Shown here piece by piece: positions 1 to 9,000 of a stretch of DNA of 64,000 nucleotides. The DNA is from Arthrobacter sp. MYb227. Its GTDB lineage: Bacteria; Actinomycetota; Actinomycetes; Actinomycetales; Micrococcaceae. Each line of letters starts with the position of its first letter. Position 1 is the stretch's first letter. The notes beneath the pieces are model-generated. The model ran no database searches, was not told the DNA's origin, and was given only the letters and a program-made list of their open reading frames with translations. The stretch is taken from contig NZ_PCPT01000007.1 of assembly GCF_002975435.1 (NCBI RefSeq), positions 111,129 to 175,128 of the forward strand, written 5' to 3'. A program made the translations under genes and the position numbers.

Positions 1-98
1 GCACTAGCGTCCTTCTCCTTGAAAAGGAATCGGATGGTGATGCTTCTAGGCCCGAGCGGGGCAAGAACCAATTCATCATCTTCCTTTAGGAGAACATC

Positions 99-674
99 AT
101 GGCTAACACCATCAAGCTTGACGCCTCACTGCGCACCGACTTCGGTAAGGGTGCCGCACGACAGGCCCGCCGCGCAGGCCAGATCCCTGCAGTTATCTAC
201 GGTCACGGTACCGAAGCTGTTCGCATCCTGCTTCCGGCAGCTGCAACCACCCTTGCTGTTCGCGGCTCCAACGCCCTGCTGAACATCTCGGTTGAGGGCG
301 AAGAAACCATCACCCTGGTGAAGGACATCCAGCGTCACGCACTGCGTCAGACCGTTGACCACCTTGACCTGCTGATCGTCAAGAAGGGCGAGAAGGTTAT
401 CGTTGAGGTTTCCGTTCGCATCGAAGGCGAACTCACCGCTGGCTCTGCACTGTCCCTGGACCACGCTGTTATCGCAGTTGAAGCAGAAGCTATCGCCATC
501 CCGGAGCACGTTGTTGCAAACATCGCTGGCGTCAAGGCCGGCTCGCAGATCCTTGCTTCGGACCTGATCCTCCCTGAGGGCACCGCACTTGCCATCCCAG
601 GCGACGTTGTTGTTGCAACCATCGATGCAGCAGCGTCGTCTTCGGAAGATGAAGAAGTAGCATCTGCCGAGTAG
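99..674 (+). CDS. rplY: 50S ribosomal protein L25, CTC (general stress) type
   Basis: Binds 5S rRNA in the large ribosomal subunit. The 191-residue protein has the N-terminal L25 beta-barrel (residues about 5-95, with the conserved stretch GQIPAVIYGHG) and the extra C-terminal domain of the longer CTC/TL5 form, ending in an acidic Ser/Glu-rich tail. The ATG is preceded by AGGAGA at 88-93, a clear ribosome binding site. It lies 21 bases before pth, the usual actinobacterial pairing, so the two are probably cotranscribed. The 98 bases before it hold no gene that I recognise. Identification is secure. Confidence 0.96.
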   Translation: MANTIKLDASLRTDFGKGAARQARRAGQIPAVIYGHGTEAVRILLPAAATTLAVRGSNALLNISVEGEETITLVKDIQRHALRQTVDHLDLLIVKKGEKVIVEVSVRIEGELTAGSALSLDHAVIAVEAEAIAIPEHVVANIAGVKAGSQILASDLILPEGTALAIPGDVVVATIDAAASSSEDEEVASAE

Positions 675-695
675 TCTTCAGGTATTCTTCATCGC

Positions 696-1277
696 ATGAC
701 TAGCGATACCTGGCTTGTAGCCGGGCTCGGAAACCCCGGGCCCGGCTACATGCATAACAGGCACAATGTCGGACAGATGGTTGTTGATGAATTAGCCACC
801 AGAATTGGTGGAAAATTCAAAACCCACAGCTCGCGCGCTCAAATTCTTGAGGGCCGGTTGGGGATTGGTGGACCAAAACTTATTTTGGCTAAGCCCATGA
901 CGTATATGAACCTCTCTGGAGGACCGGTAGGAAACCTCGCTAAGTTCTTTGGTGTTTCGCCGGACCACGTGATTGCGGTTCATGATGAGATCGATATTCC
1001 CTTCGACGCTGTGAAGCTTAAGCTCGGCGGCGGTGAAGGTGGGCACAATGGCCTACGCGATATTTCTAAGGCGTTGGGCACCAAAGACTACCTGCGTGTA
1101 CGCGTAGGAGTGGGACGTCCACCCGGACGCATGGAAACAGCAGACTACGTTCTGAAAGATTTTTCGAAGGACGAGAAAAAGTCGCTGCCGTTTTTGATCG
1201 ACAACTCGGCAGACGCTGTCGAAGAAATTGTTCGATCGGGCTGGGATGCTGCACAGAAGAAAATTAATACTACGTAA
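696..1277 (+). CDS. pth: peptidyl-tRNA hydrolase
   Basis: Cleaves peptidyl-tRNA released by stalled ribosomes so that the tRNA can be reused. The 193-residue protein is the normal bacterial Pth length. Hallmarks are the N-terminal GLGNPGPGY with Asn13, the catalytic His23 in NRHNVGQ, the stretch KPMTYMNLSGG, and VHDEIDIP with the conserved Asp, followed by GGGEGGHNGLRD. It directly follows rplY in the same direction. It is followed by about 370 gene-free bases that contain a candidate structured RNA and a terminator. Confidence 0.97.
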   Translation: MTSDTWLVAGLGNPGPGYMHNRHNVGQMVVDELATRIGGKFKTHSSRAQILEGRLGIGGPKLILAKPMTYMNLSGGPVGNLAKFFGVSPDHVIAVHDEIDIPFDAVKLKLGGGEGGHNGLRDISKALGTKDYLRVRVGVGRPPGRMETADYVLKDFSKDEKKSLPFLIDNSADAVEEIVRSGWDAAQKKINTT

Positions 1278-1282
1278 TACCC

Positions 1283-1373
1283 AATGATCGAAATGTGTGA
1301 ACAAGATTCCGGGCGAGCACCTCTCTGTGGTGGGAAGACTCGCCGGGTACTGATCGATTTGTTCGATTATCAT
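1283..1373 (+). ncRNA. candidate structured RNA downstream of pth
   Basis: Between pth and sufS there are about 370 bases with no plausible gene. The first part can fold into one long, interrupted hairpin: ATCGAA (1287-1292) pairs with TTCGAT (1362-1367), GGCGAG (1312-1317) with CTCGCC (1339-1344), and CACC (1318-1321) with GGTG (1329-1332). The terminator-like hairpin at 1419-1480 follows. This could be an independent small RNA, a 6S-like RNA, or the 3' untranslated region of pth. I do not recognise it as a named family; only the complementarity is seen, the function is open. Confidence 0.35.
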
Positions 1374-1418
1374 GTTGCTCATACACTGAACTAGTGCCAT
1401 TTTGGTCCCAAAGCAAGG

Positions 1419-1480
1419 GGCCGGTAACAGGCGGCCTCCGAGACTGGGCCACCCCCAACCTGTTTCCGGCCTCTTTTTTG
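1419..1480 (+). terminator. intrinsic terminator after pth / candidate RNA
   Basis: GGCCGGTAACAGG (1419-1431) pairs with CCTGTTTCCGGCC (1459-1471) with a single mismatch, around a 27-base loop. A T-rich run (1472-1479) follows immediately. This is a strong rho-independent terminator on the plus strand, ending either the rplY-pth transcript or the separate RNA proposed at 1283. Confidence 0.8.
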
Positions 1481-1574
1481 TTCCCTAAAATTGGTCGGTA
1501 AGGCACGGCTTACGTGCGGCCTCACCGTGATACGTGGAATAATTAGCGAAGAAAATGATGCCGTAATCACAAAT

Positions 1575-1615
1575 GAGTGCTAGTTGAAATCTGCTTTGTC
1601 AGCAGTTCGGCACTC
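1575..1615 (+). promoter_or_regulatory. hairpin in the sufS leader
   Basis: GAGTGC (1575-1580) pairs with GCACTC (1610-1615), and inside it CTGCT (1591-1595) pairs with AGCAG (1601-1605). The structure ends 33 bases before the sufS ATG, whose ribosome binding site CGGAGGA lies at 1638-1644. It has no T-run, so it may be an operator or a leader structure rather than a terminator. Confidence 0.35.
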
Positions 1616-1648
1616 GGCACGGCATGAACGCAGACTTCGGAGGATTCC

Positions 1649-2968
1649 ATGACATCTAGTGCCACGCACCCAAATCACGATGACAGTATCCAACCGATCA
1701 ACGACATCGAAGCATCGCGCCTACGTGCCGATTTCCCCATCCTTGAACGTACTATCAACGGTTCGGCGCTGATCTATCTAGATTCCGGTGCTACCTCACA
1801 GAAGCCCACCTGCGTCTATGAGGCAGAACAGCAGTACTACGAGACCTTTAACGCGGCAGTTCACCGTGGAGCCCACTCTTTGTCGGTGGAAGCAACGGAT
1901 ATCTTTGAACAAGCCCGCAGCACGGTTGCGCGCTTTATTGGTGCCAAAGACAATGAGCTTGTCTGGACCTCAAACGCTACCGAGGCGTTAAACCTCATCA
2001 CCTACTCGTTCGCCAATGCCAGTGCCGGTCTCGGGGGCGAAGCTGCACGCCAATTTGCGCTGGGCCCGGGGGATGAAATCGTCGTGACCGAGCTCGAACA
2101 CCACGCAAACCTTATCCCATGGCAGGAACTGGCTTTCCGCACCGGTGCCACGCTGAAATACATTCCAGTGGATGAGCATGGTGTGCTGCGCATGGAATTA
2201 GCCGGTGAGATCATCACCGAACGCACCCGCATCCTTGCCTTCACCCACGTCTCGAACGTCTTGGGCACCATCACCGAGGTTCCCAAGTTGGTTGCCCTAG
2301 CAGCTACAGTTGGCGCGCTAACAGTCTTGGATGGCTGTCAATCGGTTCCGCACCTACCGGTCGACGTCAAGGCACTGGGAATAGATTTCATGGCGTTCTC
2401 CGGACACAAGATGCTCGGCCCCACAGGAATCGGCGGACTCTATGGGCGAGCAGAACTTCTTGATGCCATGCCACCGTTTTTGACCGGTGGTTCAATGATC
2501 ACCTCGGTCACCATGGAAAAAGCCGAGTATCTTCCCTCACCCATGCGCTTTGAAGCAGGTACCCAGCGCATCGCCCAGGCCCACGGGCTAGCAACTGCCG
2601 TTGGGTATCTCGATGAAGTCGGTATGAACCGCATCGAAGCCTGGGAAGAACACCTGGGCCAACGCATGATCAGCGGATTGCAGAGCATCGATGGAGTTAC
2701 GCTTCTGGGCCCCGGAACCGGGGTTACCCGGATTGGTACCGCTCCCTTTGCCGTGCAAGGGGTACACCCACACGATGTTGGCCAGTTCCTCGATGCGCGC
2801 GGCATTGCCGTGCGCGTAGGTCACCACTGTGCTCAGCCCCTGCACCGCGCACTAGGCGTGAACTCGAGCACCAGGGCAAGTACTTATCTTTACAACACCA
2901 CTAGCGACATCGACGCGTTGCTCAACGCCGTGGCCGACGTGCGCGGATACTTTGGAGTGAGCTCATGA
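1649..2968 (+). CDS. sufS: cysteine desulfurase, SufS type
   Basis: PLP-dependent class V aminotransferase that takes sulfur from cysteine as an enzyme persulfide and passes it to SufU for Fe-S cluster assembly. The 439-residue protein carries the PLP lysine Lys254 in FSGHKMLGPTG, the PLP contact HHANLIPWQ, and the persulfide cysteine Cys394 in VRVGHHCAQPLHR, the short-loop arrangement of group II (SufS) enzymes. There is an N-terminal extension of about 20 residues. The start is fixed by CGGAGGA ten bases upstream. sufU overlaps its stop by four bases. No sufBCD genes lie nearby. Confidence 0.94.
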   Translation: MTSSATHPNHDDSIQPINDIEASRLRADFPILERTINGSALIYLDSGATSQKPTCVYEAEQQYYETFNAAVHRGAHSLSVEATDIFEQARSTVARFIGAKDNELVWTSNATEALNLITYSFANASAGLGGEAARQFALGPGDEIVVTELEHHANLIPWQELAFRTGATLKYIPVDEHGVLRMELAGEIITERTRILAFTHVSNVLGTITEVPKLVALAATVGALTVLDGCQSVPHLPVDVKALGIDFMAFSGHKMLGPTGIGGLYGRAELLDAMPPFLTGGSMITSVTMEKAEYLPSPMRFEAGTQRIAQAHGLATAVGYLDEVGMNRIEAWEEHLGQRMISGLQSIDGVTLLGPGTGVTRIGTAPFAVQGVHPHDVGQFLDARGIAVRVGHHCAQPLHRALGVNSSTRASTYLYNTTSDIDALLNAVADVRGYFGVSS

Positions 2969-3414
2969 GCGAACTAGACCAGCTGTACCAGCAGATCATT
3001 CTTGACCATGCCAAGGCCCGGAAAGGCGATGGTCTGCTTGAGGGCGCCCCGGGCACCCAAACCGGCGAGTCGATGCAGCACAATCCCGTATGCGGCGATC
3101 AGATTCGCCTGCGCGTCCATATGGAGGGCAGCATCATTAAAGATGTTTCCTGGGAAGGAGATGGTTGTTCGATCTCCATGGCCTCGGCCTCGGTGCTTAC
3201 CGAACTTGCCAGCGGGCATGAACGCGAAGAATTCTTGAACGTGCTTGGAGAATTCCGAGAACTCATGCGATCACGCGGCACCATGGCCGGAGATGAAGAA
3301 ATTCTTGAAGATGCGGCGGCCTTTGCTGGCGTCTCCAAGTTCCCGGCTCGGGTCAAATGCGCGATGTTGGCCTGGGTCGCCGCGGAAGCTGCGCTCCTTG
3401 CCGCTAACAGCTAA
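2965..3414 (+). CDS. sufU: Fe-S assembly sulfur-transfer protein SufU
   Basis: Zinc-containing acceptor that takes persulfide sulfur from SufS in Gram-positive bacteria. The 149-residue protein has the three conserved cysteines Cys43 (NPVCGDQI), Cys68 (GDGCSISMAS) and Cys132 (VKCAMLAW), plus the conserved Asp next to Cys43. It also has the roughly 18-residue insertion before the last cysteine that separates SufU from IscU. The ATG overlaps the sufS TGA (ATGA), indicating translational coupling and a dedicated pair. Confidence 0.94.
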   Translation: MSELDQLYQQIILDHAKARKGDGLLEGAPGTQTGESMQHNPVCGDQIRLRVHMEGSIIKDVSWEGDGCSISMASASVLTELASGHEREEFLNVLGEFRELMRSRGTMAGDEEILEDAAAFAGVSKFPARVKCAMLAWVAAEAALLAANS

Positions 3415-3439
3415 GAACCCGACATAGCGACTTATTGAC

Positions 3440-3494
3440 AACGTAAGTGTGGCTCCGTACCAAGAAAATCTTGGTACGGAGCCACACTTACGTT
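3440..3494. terminator. bidirectional terminator between sufU and nhaA
   Basis: A perfect 26-base-pair inverted repeat (3440-3465 and 3469-3494) with a three-base AAA loop lies between convergent sufU and nhaA. The stem is unusually long and flawless. No long T-run follows on either side, so it may act partly through the stem itself or block read-through in both directions. Confidence 0.85.
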
Positions 3495-3514
3495 TAATAC
3501 TTAGTGCCTAAGGC

Positions 3515-4843
3515 CTATTGGAAGATATCCGGGATGCCGTCATGGTCTTTATCGACGGCATTGCGCTGTGCGATCTGCTTATAGCGACGGTTACGCGGGA
3601 TCAACCACAACGAACCCAAGACCGCAGCGGCGAGCGAACCCATGAGAATAGCTACCTTGGCGTGATCATAGTGTGGTGAGGCAAGACCGAACGAAAGCTC
3701 GGAAACTAGCAACGAGACGGTGAATCCGATACCCGCGAGCAGGGTGACACCAAAGAGATCTCCCCACTTCACATCCGGGTCAAGGTTCGCCTTGGCGCTG
3801 CGAGTGACCAGCCACGTTGAACCCATGATGCCCAGCGGCTTACCGAAGATCAGACCCAACACAATGCCCCACAGCACCGGGTCACCGAGTGCCGAAGCAA
3901 TTCCATCGGCACCACCAATTGCAACACCGGCTGCGAAGAATGCGAAGACGGGGACACAGAAACCACTGGAAAGTGGGCGGAAACGGTGCTCAAACTTCTC
4001 GGCTAGACCCGGCTTTTCTGGTTCATCACGGCGCAAGACCGGAACACAGAAGCCAAGCACAACACCGGCGATGGTCGCGTGAATACCGGAACCAAACACC
4101 AAGGCCCAAGTCATGATGCCCAAGGGCAACAGGATCAGCCACGGTGCCCAACGCTTGGAGGCGAAGAACTTGGGCCACTTGTGGGTCAGGAAGGTGTAGA
4201 GCGCGATCGGTGCCAGAGCCATGAGCAGGTAGGGTGGACGCAGATCATCGGTGAAGACAAACGCGATAATGACAATGGCAATCAGGTCATCAACCACGGC
4301 TAGAGTCAGCAAGAAAATACGTAGTGGGGATGGCAAGTTTGAACCAATGACCGCCAATACCGCTACCGCGAAGGCAATGTCGGTTGCGGTAGGAATTGCC
4401 CAACCGCGTAGTGTCTCTCCACCGCTGCTGAGGTTGAGAGCAACAAAGATCAATGCCGGAACTAGCACGCCACCAAAGGCCGCGGCTACCGGAACCACCG
4501 CACGTTTGAAATCGCGCAGATCCCCGGCAACAAATTCCTTTTTCAGTTCAAGACCAACAAGGAAGAAGAACACCGCAAGCAAGCCATCGGCTGCCCAATG
4601 GCCCAAGGAAAGATTTAGATCAATGCCTGCAACTTCAAAACCAATCGTGAAGTCACGCAAGGCAAAGTAAGCGTTCGATGCAGATGAATTGGCCCAAATG
4701 ATGGCAACTACCGCGCCGATGATCAGCACTAGGCCGCCAACGGTTTCCTTACGAAGGATCTCGCCGATGCGCAGGTGTTCGGCATAGCTACCGCGGCCAA
4801 GAATGGTCCGTGATTTAGGGGTGGGGGGTTGAGGCAGGCTCAT
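3515..4843 (-). CDS. nhaA: Na+/H+ antiporter NhaA with a calcium-motif-like tail
   Basis: Exchanges internal Na+ for external protons for pH and salt homeostasis at the cytoplasmic membrane. The 442-residue protein has about twelve hydrophobic segments, the two adjacent ion-binding aspartates in [10 protein letters not shown], and the PTATDIAFA stretch of helix 4. The extreme C terminus, after the last helix, reads [11 protein letters not shown]. This fits the DxDxDGxxD pattern of EF-hand-like and thrombospondin type 3 calcium loops and is absent from E. coli NhaA. The gene ends 20 bases from the shared terminator with sufU and starts 9 bases after the VanZ-like gene, so the two are probably cotranscribed. 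Confidence 0.95.
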   Translation of the reverse strand: MSLPQPPTPKSRTILGRGSYAEHLRIGEILRKETVGGLVLIIGAVVAIIWANSSASNAYFALRDFTIGFEVAGIDLNLSLGHWAADGLLAVFFFLVGLELKKEFVAGDLRDFKRAVVPVAAAFGGVLVPALIFVALNLSSGGETLRGWAIPTATDIAFAVAVLAVIGSNLPSPLRIFLLTLAVVDDLIAIVIIAFVFTDDLRPPYLLMALAPIALYTFLTHKWPKFFASKRWAPWLILLPLGIMTWALVFGSGIHATIAGVVLGFCVPVLRRDEPEKPGLAEKFEHRFRPLSSGFCVPVFAFFAAGVAIGGADGIASALGDPVLWGIVLGLIFGKPLGIMGSTWLVTRSAKANLDPDVKWGDLFGVTLLAGIGFTVSLLVSELSFGLASPHYDHAKVAILMGSLAAAVLGSLWLIPRNRRYKQIAQRNAVDKDHDGIPDIFQ

Positions 4844-4852
4844 GAATTTCTA

Positions 4853-5350
4853 TCAATTCTTTTCGGGGTCAACTGAACTATCGCCGACCAGACTTCCCGG
4901 CACACCGTTGACAACCCTAACGTGTTTTTGACGGAAAAATACCAAAATGACCAAAATTGATGCTCCAACAAGTGTTCCAAGCGTATTTGCAAGCACATCA
5001 AGAACGCTTGCGCTCCGCTGGGCAAAGAACACCAATTGCGCGGATTCAATGGCCGCAGAAAGCGCAAACCCCAGCGTTGTTGTTTTCAAGATGCGCCATT
5101 TTTTGAACAGCTGAGCAACTAAAAATCCAAGTGGAAGAAACATCACAACATTTGAGAGCCACTCGACCAGAGCATAGTTAAACCATCGCGGAATCCCATG
5201 CTCGTGCAACCAGCCCAAGATCAAACTGAGCTGTTTACCCGAAGACTGATCAACGGGAGTTGGCCACAACACCACAAGGGCCAAGGCCACCAGATAGAGC
5301 ACTAAAAGACTCAGTAAAATTCGATGGCCCGGGCGCAACATCTTGAACAT
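4853..5350 (-). CDS. VanZ-like membrane protein
   Basis: A 165-residue integral membrane protein of the VanZ-like family, named after a teicoplanin resistance protein; most members have no known function. There are about four transmembrane segments (LLSLLVLYLVALALVVLWP, WLSNVVMFLPLGFLVAQLF, TLGFALSAAIESAQLVFFA, LANTLGTLVGASILVILVF). The family signature N-x(3)-FxPLG-x(n)-S-xxE-xxQ is visible. The C-terminal tail is charged. It precedes nhaA by nine bases on the same strand. A resistance role should not be assumed. Confidence 0.88.
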   Translation of the reverse strand: MFKMLRPGHRILLSLLVLYLVALALVVLWPTPVDQSSGKQLSLILGWLHEHGIPRWFNYALVEWLSNVVMFLPLGFLVAQLFKKWRILKTTTLGFALSAAIESAQLVFFAQRSASVLDVLANTLGTLVGASILVILVFFRQKHVRVVNGVPGSLVGDSSVDPEKN

Positions 5351-5381
5351 CGTCTCAGATCGATTCGCTTTGGCTAATTCC

Positions 5382-5407
5382 GGCCGAGAACCCCACGGCT
5401 CTCGGCC
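5382..5407. terminator. hairpin between the DUF2505 and VanZ-like genes
   Basis: GGCCGAGA (5382-5389) pairs perfectly with TCTCGGCC (5400-5407) around a ten-base loop. It sits between the DUF2505 stop and the VanZ-like start, both minus strand. There is no clear T-run, so it may only partly terminate. Confidence 0.45.
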
Positions 5408-5427
5408 AGAACGTAGCTGTGAATGTG

Positions 5428-5925
5428 TTAGCCGCGTTCAATCCACGAGGAAACCTTGGCGCCCTGCAGGGTCAAGGCCTTGGAAATGAACGGCTCGGCA
5501 GCAGCAGCGATCTTGCCGCCAACAAAGGGGATCGAGGAAGAAACAGTAGCATCAATGCCAAGTGCGGAACCCTGTGCTGTTGCACGCAACGATTCGCTGC
5601 CTGCAACGGAAACCGGAAGCGATCCGACGGTGACCTTTAAGGTTGCCTCGCGGGAACCATCGGACGCCGGGGCGCTCCATGATTCAACTTGAGTTACCTC
5701 AACGCTCTGGCCAACAAATTTGCGAGCGATTTCCGGTGCACGGTCGGTAGGTAGTGCGCGCACGGTGGTCAGCGTGAATGCTGCAGCGGTGTCGCCAGCA
5801 ATTTCAAAGCTCTTGAGCTCTCCGCCCACCAAGGAGGTCAGGTGCTCCGCAAAGGCGCGGTCGGTCAGGGTGGCGATGACTGCCTCGGGGGCATGCATCA
5901 AATCGGTTGTGGCGTTAAGGGCCAT
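5428..5925 (-). CDS. DUF2505 domain-containing protein
   Basis: A 165-residue protein starting MALNATTDLMHAPEAVIATLTD. It resembles the actinobacterial DUF2505 family, thought to be distantly related to START/SRPBCC ligand-binding folds; the biochemical role is unknown. The reading frame is open upstream to 6111, but that part would overlap the mfd start and promoter. An ATG at 5925 with GGAG nine bases before it (5935-5938) is clearly the start. It has no signal peptide or membrane segment. It is divergent from mfd. Confidence 0.85.
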   Translation of the reverse strand: MALNATTDLMHAPEAVIATLTDRAFAEHLTSLVGGELKSFEIAGDTAAAFTLTTVRALPTDRAPEIARKFVGQSVEVTQVESWSAPASDGSREATLKVTVGSLPVSVAGSESLRATAQGSALGIDATVSSSIPFVGGKIAAAAEPFISKALTLQGAKVSSWIERG

Positions 5926-6026
5926 GGGGCAAACTCCGTAAAATAGATCGGCCGAAGCAAACTTTCTTGCGCATCCTAGAGTACCCGGCTCATCTGACAA
6001 GAGCTGTACGCTTGAAGTTGCGTACC

Positions 6027-6051
6027 CCCGGGATCCATCTGGATTCCCGGG
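6027..6051. promoter_or_regulatory. GC-rich hairpin upstream of mfd
   Basis: CCCGGGATCC (6027-6036) pairs with GGATTCCCGGG (6041-6051), with one bulged T, around an ATCT loop. It lies about 50 bases before the mfd ATG in the divergent promoter region shared with the DUF2505 gene. It could be an operator or an mRNA leader structure. Confidence 0.4.
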
Positions 6052-6099
6052 TAGTTGTGTTGTATTTGGAACCAGAAAATCTTGAAAGGTAACTAGTCG

Positions 6100-9000
6100 A
6101 TGGCGCTTCATGGTCTGCGCAGTGCATTGCGAGCCGATACCTCTTTCTCACGGGTGCATTCAAATGCTGCAACAGACTATGCGGCACGTGCTAATCAACT
6201 TGAGATCGCGGCCCCCTCTGGGATGCGACCGGTAATCACCGCCGAAATTATTGAGGCACTACACACCAAAGTTTCTGGCGGAATCGTTCTTGCGGTGACC
6301 TCCACGGGACGTGAGGCCGAGGAACTCGTTGCCGGTCTTGCCAGCTATCTGCCCGAAAAAGCGGTCGTCGAATTCCCCTCCTGGGAGACGCTGCCGCATG
6401 AGCGACTTTCCCCACGCTCGGACACGGTGGGTCGCCGCCTAGCGGTTTTGCGTCGCTTGGAACTCAAGGATCCGTTGCTGCAGGTCATCGTTGCGCCGAT
6501 TCGAGCCGTCATTCAACCCCTGGTTGCAGGACTTGGCAAACTTGAAACAGTAGATCTGAAGGTTGGTGATGAATACGCCTTCTCCAATGTTGTGCGCTCT
6601 CTAGCCGATGCCGCGTACGCGCGTGTTGATATGGTGACCCACCGTGGTGAATTTGCCGTCCGTGGTGGCATCCTCGATGTCTTTCCACCCACCTATAACC
6701 ACCCGGTACGCATTGATTTCTTTGGTGATGAAATCGATGCGATGCGTTTCTTCTCAATTGCCGATCAGCGCTCACTTGACCATGAACCGCCATTGTCGAT
6801 TCAGGCGCCACCGTGCCGCGAACTGCTGATCACCCCCTCCGTCATGTCCAAGGCCGCCAAGCTGCAAGAACAAATGCCCGCGGCGCGTGACATGTTGGCC
6901 AAGATTGCCGGCGGCGTTGCCGTTGAAGGCATGGAGTCTTTGGCTCCGGTACTTGTCGAAGCGATGGTGCCGCTGCTGAGCCAACTGCCAGCACAATCAA
7001 TTGCCTTGGTGATGGAACCCGAGCGTGTGCGTGCTCGCGCCCATGATCTTGAGGCAACGAATGCCGAGTTCCTGGCCGCGGCCTGGGCTACTGCCTCAGA
7101 TGGAGGGGCTGCCCCGCTTGATCTTTCACAGGCCCAAGCCCAAGCAGCGGCCGACGAACTTGAAGCAGGGAACTTCACCTCCCTGACGCAAACACTTCTC
7201 GATGCCCAAAACGCGCAGGTCTCATGGTGGTCACTGACCTCGCTGGGTACCGATACCGAACTGGTTCCCGAAGTTGACGCGGTTCGTATTGATGCTCGTG
7301 AACCGCGCGGCTACCAAGGCGATGTTGCCGAAATGATGCAGTTCATTTCCTCACGCATCAAGGATGACTGGCGCATTGTTGTTGCAACCGATGGACCAGG
7401 CCCTGCCCAACGCCTTGCCGAGCTCTTCCACGACGCGAACATTCCAACTCACCGCATTGCCTCCCTCGATGAGCAACCCACCGAGGGACTGATCGAGATC
7501 ACTACGGGTCAGGCGGGCCGTGGTTTCGTACTAGATTCTTTGAAACTTGGTCTGCTGACCGAGGCCGATCTGCTGGGTCGCTCTAGCGCCTATGCGCCGC
7601 GCGGTGCCAAGCGTATGGCTGCCAAACGGCGTAATGCTGTTGACCCGCTATCCCTGGTGGAGGGCGACTATGTGGTTCACGAACAGCACGGTATTGCCAA
7701 GTTTGTTGAACTCATCGCCCGTAAGGTGGCCGGTGGGGCGGAAGCCAAGCGCGAATATTTGGTTCTTGAGTATGCGCCGTCAAAGCGTGGCGCACCGGGG
7801 GATAAGCTCTTTGTTCCCACCGACCAACTTGATCAGATCACTCGTTATGTCGGTGGCGAGACACCAACACTGTCCAAGATGGGTGGATCGGACTGGGCCA
7901 GCACCAAGTCCAAGGCGCGCAAAGCGGTCAAGGAGATCGCTGGGGATCTGATCCGGCTTTACTCCGCCCGCATGGCGACCCGCGGGCACACCTTTGCCAA
8001 GGACACCCCGTGGCAGTCCGAGCTTGAGGAAGCCTTCGCCTATGTGGAGACCCCGGACCAGCTGACCACCATCAACGAAGTTAAAGCGGACATGGAACGC
8101 GAAATCCCCATGGACCGGCTCATCTCCGGCGATGTAGGCTTCGGCAAGACCGAGATTGCCGTACGAGCAGCATTCAAAGCGGTACAGGACTCCAAACAGG
8201 TCGCGGTGTTGGTTCCAACCACGCTGCTGGCCTCCCAACACCAGCAGACCTTCACCGAACGTTACGCCGGCTTCCCGGTGCGCGTACGCACGCTCTCACG
8301 CTTCCAAAGCGCCAAGGAGTCTAAGGGCATCATTGAGGAGCTAAAAAACGGCACAGTTGATGTGGTCATTGGCACCCACCGGTTGCTCTCGGACACCGTG
8401 CAGTTTAAGGACTTGGGGTTGGTGATTGTCGATGAGGAACAGCGCTTCGGTGTTGAGCACAAGGAACAGCTCAAAAAAATGCGCACCAACGTCGATGTGC
8501 TCTCCATGTCCGCAACCCCGATCCCGCGCACCCTGGAGATGTCGCTGACCGGTATCCGCGAGACCTCCACGCTGGCCACCCCGCCGGAGGAACGCCACCC
8601 GGTGCTCACCTATGTGGGTCCGCGCACCGACAAACAGATTTCCGCGGCCATCCGCCGCGAATTGATGCGTGACGGGCAGGTGTTCTTCGTGCACAACCGG
8701 GTCTCCTCGATCGACAAGGTAGCAGCCGAACTGCGCGAACTGGTCCCCGAGGCCCGGGTGGAGGTGGCACACGGCAAGATGAGCGAATCCCGGCTGGAAA
8801 AGATCATCCAGGACTTCTGGGAGAAGAAATTCGATGTGCTGGTCTCTACCACCATCATCGAGACCGGCCTTGATATTTCAAACGCCAATACCTTGATTGT
8901 CGATAAGGCGGATAACTACGGGCTGTCCCAGCTGCACCAGTTGCGTGGACGCGTGGGACGTGGCCGCGAACGTGCCTACGCCTACTTCCTCTGGAACGCT

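Noticed and set aside
1..98. 3' end of a prs gene before rplY
   Set aside because: prs often precedes rplY in actinobacteria, but the 98 bases show no recognisable end of that protein.
4853..5350. Glycopeptide resistance role for the VanZ-like gene
   Set aside because: No vanHAX or other van genes nearby. VanZ-like proteins are widespread and mostly unrelated to resistance.
5926..6111. 62-residue N-terminal extension of the DUF2505 gene
   Set aside because: It runs through the mfd promoter and into the mfd start on the other strand. The ATG at 5925 has a proper ribosome binding site and gives the normal domain start.
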